A DNA stretch of 64,000 bases. Origin: Hippasteria phrygiana (Eukaryota > Echinodermata > Asteroidea > Valvatida > Goniasteridae). The notes beneath the pieces are model-generated. The model was not told the DNA's origin. It saw nothing but the letters and a program-made list of their open reading frames with translations, and did no database searches. The position numbers and the translations under genes were made by a program. The stretch covers positions 124,001 to 188,000 of the forward strand of contig JAZGUH010000544.1 in the NCBI GenBank assembly GCA_037893225.1. Direction: 5' to 3'. Positions 58,155-64,000 of the stretch are shown piece by piece. The first letter of the stretch is position 1, and the number at the start of each line of letters is the position of its first letter.

Positions 58155-58535
58155 TTTCTCTCCTGCAGCCGATTTCACGAAACCGTGTGCAAAAATGCCA
58201 TGGCATAGGAATTGCGCTATAAAAATGTTGCGCAGCTGCGCAACATCCTTCCGTCTGATACATCGCGGACGAGGCTGAATACCGCTTTTACGATGACTGT
58301 TTTAGTACAGCAATAGAAATGCATGGAATAGTCGTGAAATTGAAGTGTGGGCCTATGGGGACGCTATTTTGAAACTGTTCACTTTTTAAACTTCGCTCCG
58401 AAAAAAAAAATTGGTGGCAACTTTTGGAAATACCTCACTGGAAAACATGCAGCTGATGGTCATTTCGTTACTTTCTGAAATGATCTGGGAAATTCAATAA
58501 ATATTTTGAGCATTTAATGGCTCTACCATGCCAAA
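58155..58535 (-). repeat. Dispersed repeat, inverted copy of 39885-40225
   Basis: See the partner at 39885-40225. It begins eight bases after the exon G donor and contains a gttgcgcagctgcgcaac palindrome (58226-58243). Confidence 0.6.
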
Positions 58536-58655
58536 ACTCCATGGACCAACACTTCTCTTCGTACTCCTAGTAGGATCTAGATGTCAACTGAGTATGAACT
58601 GTGGTACTGAAAGGGTTACTACACTTACTTAGTGAGCCAGTTGTTTCCCTGTTAA

Positions 58656-58893
58656 ATAAACCCTTGCGTACGGTTGACCCAAATATGTGCTGATTGAAAA
58701 TTGCTGGTTGACGTCTATACACGCCAATTTCTGCATTTTTAATCCATTATTGGGGTATTGTGTACGTTATGCTTGGCTGCACAAGCCTCTTCTTTCCATT
58801 TCGCTTGGCTGCATAACCCGGCCTAGCGCCCCGACACCCCGACGCCCTCACGCCCTCATAAAATACCCGGTATGCCCGGGTTCAAGGGGTTAA
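58656..58893. mobile_element. TTAACCCC-family MITE, copy 3
   Basis: Runs from aaacccttgcgtacggttga to gcccgggttcaaggggttaa in intron G-H, with the shared core gcttggctgcacaagc. Confidence 0.7.
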
Positions 58894-59304
58894 CAACGGG
58901 CAAGATATGCCCTTTCGCAATTTTCTTCTGTTCAAACTTTAAACTCTTTTAGTCCCACACCTAAGGTATCTCAGGTTGTGTGGAAATGTGTACTCCTGCC
59001 ATGTGGAATCTGTAGGTCAGCTGTGTATATGAGTATTGAAAGGGTTACTGGACTTACTGAATGACCCAAAACCTGTGAGGAAAGAGGCTGTAGCAGTCCT
59101 TCCTTTTAGAAAAATCCAGGAGTGCTATAAATCGCTCTCCTCAAAGTTCTGTGGAGCGCTAATAGCTCTCTTTAAAATAAACTGATCAACATGAATGCAA
59201 TGACAGTTTAAACGTTGTTGGAATATGAGGATTTACTCTTGGTGCACCATTGTTTTCAATGAGCTTTCAATGGCCAAAGTTAAGGACTGGAACCAGTCCA
59301 TGTC

Positions 59305-59555
59305 CGGCATAGCGTAACAGGTCAAATTTGACATCCTAAAAATGCCAAACAAACATCGATGGAGAAAGAAAATTTCTGCAAGTTAATTTGCAGAACATGA
59401 TTTCTCTTTTCTGCTTCTTTTTCCCATTTTAACCTATTTATTTGGAGGTTTCCAGGCGTACTTGAAGTGATAGCACGTGCAGTAGCATGATTCTGCGAAA
59501 TTTGCAACCACGGCACGTGGTTCGTTGCCCGCTACACAGTGCAGTCACACATGCT
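59305..59555 (+). repeat. Dispersed repeat, copy 2
   Basis: Partner of 15325-15640. Located in intron G-H. Nature unknown. Confidence 0.6.
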
Positions 59556-59709
59556 GCCGGTACTGTGCACTGATCTCTATAGAAATCATTGGATATACAT
59601 GTACATGTACATCCCGTGTAAAAGATCGATAATGATTGGCTCTTTTCTTGCTGAAAACTTTTCACCAACCAGTAAGAACAACGAATCCTGAAAAATGAAG
59701 GGCTGCTGT

Positions 59710-59868
59710 AAGGGGGAAATGCAGAATTAAAGAAAGGGGTACCTTCGAGGTTCAACCCCGCGGTAACAGAGTTTGTAAGGGGACCTCACAGTGCATAGTA
59801 CCCCAACCCTGTGAAACCTTGAGTACAACCTTGAGTAACCCCTTGTTTAATTCTGCATTTTGCCCTTG
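59710..59868. mobile_element. MITE with AAATGCAGAATTAAA ends
   Basis: About 160 bp: agggggaaatgcagaattaa near the left and ttaattctgcattttgccct at the right are inverted repeats. Intron G-H. Confidence 0.7.
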
Positions 59869-59988
59869 TACGTGTGTTTGAAAACGGTCCAGTGCACCTA
59901 AATCTGCCTAACATGGCTCCATGTGGTGTGAGATGTACATATGTATCTAGGAGTGAATAAAGGCTGATGTTATTTTTTTTGGTATCAG

Positions 59989-60111
59989 ATGTTTGAATGG
60001 CTGGCCCATCAGAAAGAACTCTTTCTCCTCAACCATACCGAGATTGGCACCATGTCACAGACGGGAGAGGAACTACAGGAGGAACACAATCGCTTTGCCA
60101 CCCAAGCCATG
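59989..60111 (+). CDS. TRIO/Kalirin-like exon H (spectrin repeat 2, middle)
   Basis: A phase 0-0 exon of 41 codons starting MFEWLAHQKELFLLNHTEIG and ending EEHNRFATQAM. It corresponds to the vertebrate segment MFDWI...LFLNSYTEIG...HNHFA of spectrin repeat 2. The acceptor is ggtatcag/atg. The donor is atg/gtcagt, a less common but acceptable 5' splice site. The following intron is only 776 bp and is mostly occupied by a dispersed repeat that also occurs near 48.95-49.3 kb. Confidence 0.94.
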
Positions 60112-60169
60112 GTCAGTACCTAATGCCGAAAGTCCATGTGTCTGTGGGACGTTGTGCACATTGCATAAA

Positions 60170-60660
60170 AAATGACATCATACAATTGTTGTCTGCTGTG
60201 ATGTGGTCCATGGTATTTTGTACACCCGAGGGGCAAATGGCACCCGAGGCGAACATTGTTTTGTTATACCAGTATTAAATACATGGCTGTCCAAATCCCC
60301 GAATAGTTGGAACGTGAAAAGAGCAGACGAAACGTAAACAGTAATGGCGGCAACGGAAGGTCTTCCATACTTATCGGAACTTTCGTTTTAACTGTTCCCT
60401 ATGCGTGCATTACATGGAAATATACAGTGGTTTGCGTAGTACCAGCGAAAACGAAAGCTCTTCCCCAGGATCTGCTTCTGTTAAACTTGTTCAGAGCAGC
60501 CCCGGGGACGATCAAGGTAATGTACTCCACGGGGTACATCACTTTTTGAGAGTGACTCTGTGTACATCAGTTTTGGAGTAACACATGAACTTTTGTAATA
60601 AACCATGTGACTGGTAATCAAAAAATCGGATCTCGCAATTTAATATAATGGTATAACAAT
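60170..60660 (+). repeat. Dispersed repeat, copy 2 (in intron H-I)
   Basis: Fills most of the 776-bp intron between exons H and I. It contains an extra 70 bp (around 60275-60345) absent from copy 1 and a small duplication at 60535-60575 around gtacatcact. Confidence 0.7.
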
Positions 60661-60887
60661 GGCATTTGTTGTTTCTGCTCATAACTCAGAAATCCACTGT
60701 GTGACTTTCCACTCATTTTGTGCTGCCAGGTAACATATACATATACATCTCAACCGTGCAAAATTAGTTGATTTGTGCATCCCAAATTGTTGAGTATCAT
60801 TGGGAAAGCACCTATTCTTCATATTCCGGTGTCACCAAAATCTTGCCTTGCGGTACCGGGTCACACTTTTTGTTCTGTATTCCGCAG

Positions 60888-61079
60888 GGCATGTACGTCC
60901 ACATCAACCAGATAGTGGGCATCGCCTCTCGTTTGATGGAGTCGGGCCACTATGCAGCTGAACAAATCGAGCGCCTCACCCACAAACTGGACCAAAAGTG
61001 GCGGGCGTTTGCTGTGGCGTTGGACGAGCGGAGCACACTGCTCTCGATGTCTGTGGCCTTCCATCAGAAAGTTGAAGAG
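60888..61079 (+). CDS. TRIO/Kalirin-like exon I (spectrin repeat 2 end)
   Basis: A phase 0-0 exon of 64 codons with GMYVHINQIVGIASRLMESG, HYAAEQIERL and FAVALDERSTLLSMSVAFHQ. These match the very conserved TRIO/Kalirin segment VNINRIM..ANRLVESGHYA...WKAFAAALDERSTLLxMS..FHQK. The acceptor is ttccgcag/ggc and the donor gag/gttaga. It ends the second spectrin repeat. No lesions are seen. Confidence 0.95.
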
Positions 61080-61923
61080 GTTAGACATTAGGCTTTGGCG
61101 ACTCCACTATTTTTGGAGTCAACTCCCGACTCCGAGCAAGGAGTCCTGATTCCAAAAGGCATCTACTCTAAATTTGAAGGGTGGAAATTGATTTAACCCC
61201 AACCCCTTGGCATTATTACTAGAAAGTGTCCTCAACCTGTAAAAATCTAACACTGTGCAGTATACCTATAGCACATTCTTTGGACTTTGACAAATTGGGG
61301 CATCATAGCTCCATGTGAAGTAATGGTGCCAAGGCCCTGCAGTCCTGAATCCATCAAAATTCAACACAACCTGCTGTTGGAGTTTGTAAGTTAGGGTGAA
61401 GAAACATAGAAAACCTCAACTAATGCTTGCGCAAAGCGTTGGGACCGACCTCATTCATTTGCACAGGGCAGGGCATTCATGTCGCACATGGCAGTGATTT
61501 TATATTTATTTGCTACAAAGTATTTTTGTTGTTTGGGATTGTGAAGTCTGAACCCACCTGCGCGGCACTGCTTAACAGCTTAAGGCTGAAAATTGTCTAG
61601 CCAGTAATGCATAATTTGGTTAATTTCTTCCTCTGTGTCCGTGATTTCAACGGATTAGCCGCTGCTTGGGTTTGACTATTAATTCAAGGATTACAAGTTT
61701 TTCATGCATTACTTGCATTAAAATTGTGTAGTACCAGCCACTGCAGTGCCGCTTGCTGCCGACCGCATGCGATTTTTGCTTAGTCAGCCAGGATTTGACT
61801 CAAAGGGAGCATGCAGGGGAACCAGGGCTCAGAGGCTGAGCGAACATGTGGCTTCATGTTTGAATTCAGACTAGACAGGTTAGACAGGCAGCTGTGTGAT
61901 GTGCCGTCAGCAGTTGTGTGCTG
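61080..61923. other. Intron I-J, no feature
   Basis: No repeat or exon recognised apart from low-level similarity of 61080-61170 to gactcc-rich sequence near 840-910 and 62210-62310 (mirrored ggagtcgact / gattccaat motifs). Confidence 0.4.
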
Positions 61924-62143
61924 TTAACCACTTGCGTATGGATGACGCCATATGGGGGAAAAAAAACCAGTGCCACCAGTCCGGATTATGCCATTGGCCG
62001 CTGTTTGTGCATTTTCAATGAATTGTTGGATTATTGTGCATGTCATGCTTGACTGCACAAACACATTGTAGCGGTTCGCTTGGCTGCCAGAACCGCTGCA
62101 ACACCCCGACGTCTCCCGTAAAATACCGTGCTCAAGGGGTTAA
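61924..62143. mobile_element. TTAACCCC-family MITE, copy 4
   Basis: Runs from ttaaccacttgcgtatggat to accgtgctcaaggggttaa in intron I-J, with the shared core atgcttgactgcacaaaca. Confidence 0.7.
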
Positions 62144-62994
62144 GCCCCATAGAGTTGACTTCTTGCATGATTTTTTAGGTCAGGCAGGTCTTCAGAATCA
62201 TTAAGCATTGCCTGGAATCGACTCGAATGGAGGAGGAATTGCCTATCTCAAAGAGTCCACTCCTCAAAATATTGGAATTGCAATTCCGATTCCAATCTTG
62301 GAGTTGATTCAAGTCGATTCCTGCCCAGAGTTGCCCGAGCATATTAAACATACTGGCAGTGTTGTAGTCCAGTACACATCCGAGTATGAAGCACCGAGGA
62401 ATACTGAGGTGGTCGAGTAGTTCTTGAGTCTCAATATTTGGGCCATCCAGTACAAGTACAGAAATCTGATACCCAAATATAAGCTTGCAAAGCTGCGTTA
62501 CAAGTACATGGATAGCCGAGTACGAGTACTTTTTAGGTTAAGTATATGCTGCTCAAATAAATTAAAGGATCAAACTTATTTATTAATATTTTTTACCCCT
62601 CAAATCAACTGGATATGAAACACGACTGGGCAATTGCATCATATCTCACATTCTACGGTGCTTAAACCAAGCATGAATATGAGCTGCAGTGTACAATAAG
62701 TAAAATCAATAAGGTATACACACCGGCTTAAATTTCCAAAAAGCAAATGTCTGATCCTTAAATTTTTTGACTAGTGTACTTGAATCTTGCACTTAATAAA
62801 ATTCAGAAAAACCAACATTTATAAACATCACTTTTATTAGAATGTGTCTCTCATCCAACAGTTTCCAAAATATGGTGGACATGAAGTGATTGTTGTGTTG
62901 CTTCTATGTTTTAAGAACCCGGTCTTCATAATCAAGTACAATTACTTCTATGGTCGAGTGCAATTTCAAGAAATCAAGTCCAGGTACATTTAAC

Positions 62995-63062
62995 ATTGGG
63001 TACCAATTGGGTACCAATTGGGTACCAATTGGGTACCAATTGGGTACCAATTGGGTACCATT
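62995..63062 (+). repeat. 11-bp tandem repeat, six copies
   Basis: Six perfect units of attgggtacca. The 11-bp period makes an open frame of WVPIGY-type repeats that is not a gene. Intron I-J. Confidence 0.92.
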
Positions 63063-63304
63063 GGACCTCAAGTACTTTGCTATCCAATTATGAGCAGGAG
63101 TACCATCAAATCAGTAATCGAGTAGTGCTAGAGTATGAGTACCAGGTACGAGTACTACCGCACTGGAGGTTTGACACATCCGAACATTTTCCAAAACAAG
63201 TGAGTTTTTCTCACCTCGAAGTTGCCAGAATTCAGAAAGACGTGTATTTAAATACGATTTGAAGCTTTGCATGGTGGGTACGATACGAGAAAGACTGAGA
63301 TTGC

Positions 63305-63477
63305 GGGTAACACCATGTGAAATAAATCTCTTCTAGGAAGATGTGTTGTTCTGAAAAGAAGGCGGGAATGTGAGGACGGACAGAGCACACTGTCCGAAAC
63401 GTTGAGTTACACACTCATCCCGGTTCTTTTCAGAACCACACATCTTCCTAGAAGAGATTAATTTCACATGGTGTTAG
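63305..63477. mobile_element. Inverted duplication of Penelope-like element tail
   Basis: Left arm 63305-63360 (taacaccatgtgaaataaat ... ctgaaaagaa) matches 51058-51112 in the same orientation. Right arm 63422-63477 is its reverse complement (ttcttttcagaaccacacat ... cacatggtgtta). The 61 bp between them, 63361-63421, contain the hammerhead-like segment in the orientation of the right arm (GTGAGGA at 63370-63376, stem-loop GGACAG/CTGTCC, GAAAC at 63396-63400). The structure is therefore a terminal repeat folded head-to-head, with no coding region between. Confidence 0.7.
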
Positions 63478-63978
63478 GCCGAGAAAAAAACAAAACATGT
63501 TTCACGTCCGGGTTTTAAAGAAAAGAGGAAGAGGGGCTTTGTATTTTTGTTTTTTCTATTTTCAAGATGGCCGTCATTTAAAAATAATTCTGGCAACCGT
63601 TGGTGTTTCCCTGTTCAAAGACGAACTAAAAATGAAAGAGACATGTTGGACAAGAGAACTGAACTTATTTAAATTGTTTTTTAGTATGTTTGTAGCACCA
63701 TAGCAGCAACAAAAAAAGAATTCCGACTCGTAAGATTTTATTTTCCGATTGACTGGTTCACATTTTTGTTTTTGTATACATAATTTGTCTGTGGTAAAAT
63801 TTTTTTAAAATCCAGGTGGCCTCCAAAAAGGAAGCGGGCGGGGACGCGCAACATGTTTTTTTTTTTATTTCGCCTTACCCGCAATCTCAATATTTCTCAC
63901 ATGTGTATTTAGTCATATCCTGCATAATGAGTCTGAAAGATAGTTTGTTCACCATTCACCTTTGTTTCATTACTGCAG

Positions 63979-64000
63979 AGGAATATGCAAAACTATTGGC
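63979..64000 (+). CDS. Probable start of TRIO/Kalirin-like exon J (cut by window end)
   Basis: A pyrimidine-rich stretch ending ttactgcag lies 2.9 kb after exon I, the expected range for the next exon. Read in phase 0, the last 22 bases give RNMQNYW, to follow HQKVEE of exon I where vertebrate proteins have a short segment before a conserved Trp. An alternative acceptor two bases downstream (gcagag/gaa) would give EYAKLLA. The usual preference for the first CAG favours 63979, but the fragment is too short to decide by homology. Confidence 0.5.

Overview
The window is eukaryotic, intron-rich, repeat-laden DNA from a marine invertebrate. It carries one recognisable host gene on the + strand: the 5' part of a TRIO/Kalirin-type Rho-GEF gene. 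Nine complete internal coding exons and the first bases of a tenth lie between 32951 and 64000. They encode the end of the N-terminal leader, the whole CRAL-TRIO (Sec14-like) lipid-binding domain and the first two spectrin repeats. The splice phases of the nine exons are mutually consistent: after the first two bases, exons A to I give 421 uninterrupted codons. The first coding exon and promoter were not found, and everything downstream (remaining spectrin repeats, DH-PH modules) lies beyond the right edge. The dispersed TACATG/ACATGT microsatellites, the tRNA-derived SINEs and the transposon spectrum fit an invertebrate deuterostome (amphioxus or an ambulacrarian). This assignment is a tentative inference.

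Bases 1-32950 contain no recognisable host exon. They are either a very long first intron or intergenic DNA, filled with short inverted-repeat transposons (MITEs). Notable pieces are a deletion derivative of a PIF/Harbinger transposon at 5881-6655 that keeps a MADF gene start and a transposase start in convergent orientation; a decayed Tc1-like (DD34E) transposon at 18366-19765 with intact ends; a nested MITE-in-MITE at 24161-25046; and an 81-bp-arm near-perfect palindrome at 31862-32027.

Bases 33026-64000 are the introns of the TRIO-like gene. They hold more copies of the same MITE families, tRNA-derived SINE copies, a 5'-truncated Penelope-like retroelement (reverse transcriptase plus GIY-YIG endonuclease, minus strand, 51038-52190) whose tail carries a hammerhead-like motif, a second inverted copy of that tail at 63305-63477, a long hexanucleotide array (39693-39883), a two-variant 12-bp minisatellite bounded by inverted repeats (54785-55568), and a 38-bp minisatellite that seems to have grown from the exon F/intron splice junction (56516-57010).

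The TRIO-like exons form a single transcription unit. Everything else looks like selfish or structural DNA with no sign of a cooperating gene set. The most interesting signals concern how repeats arise and rearrange, rather than a new enzyme system.
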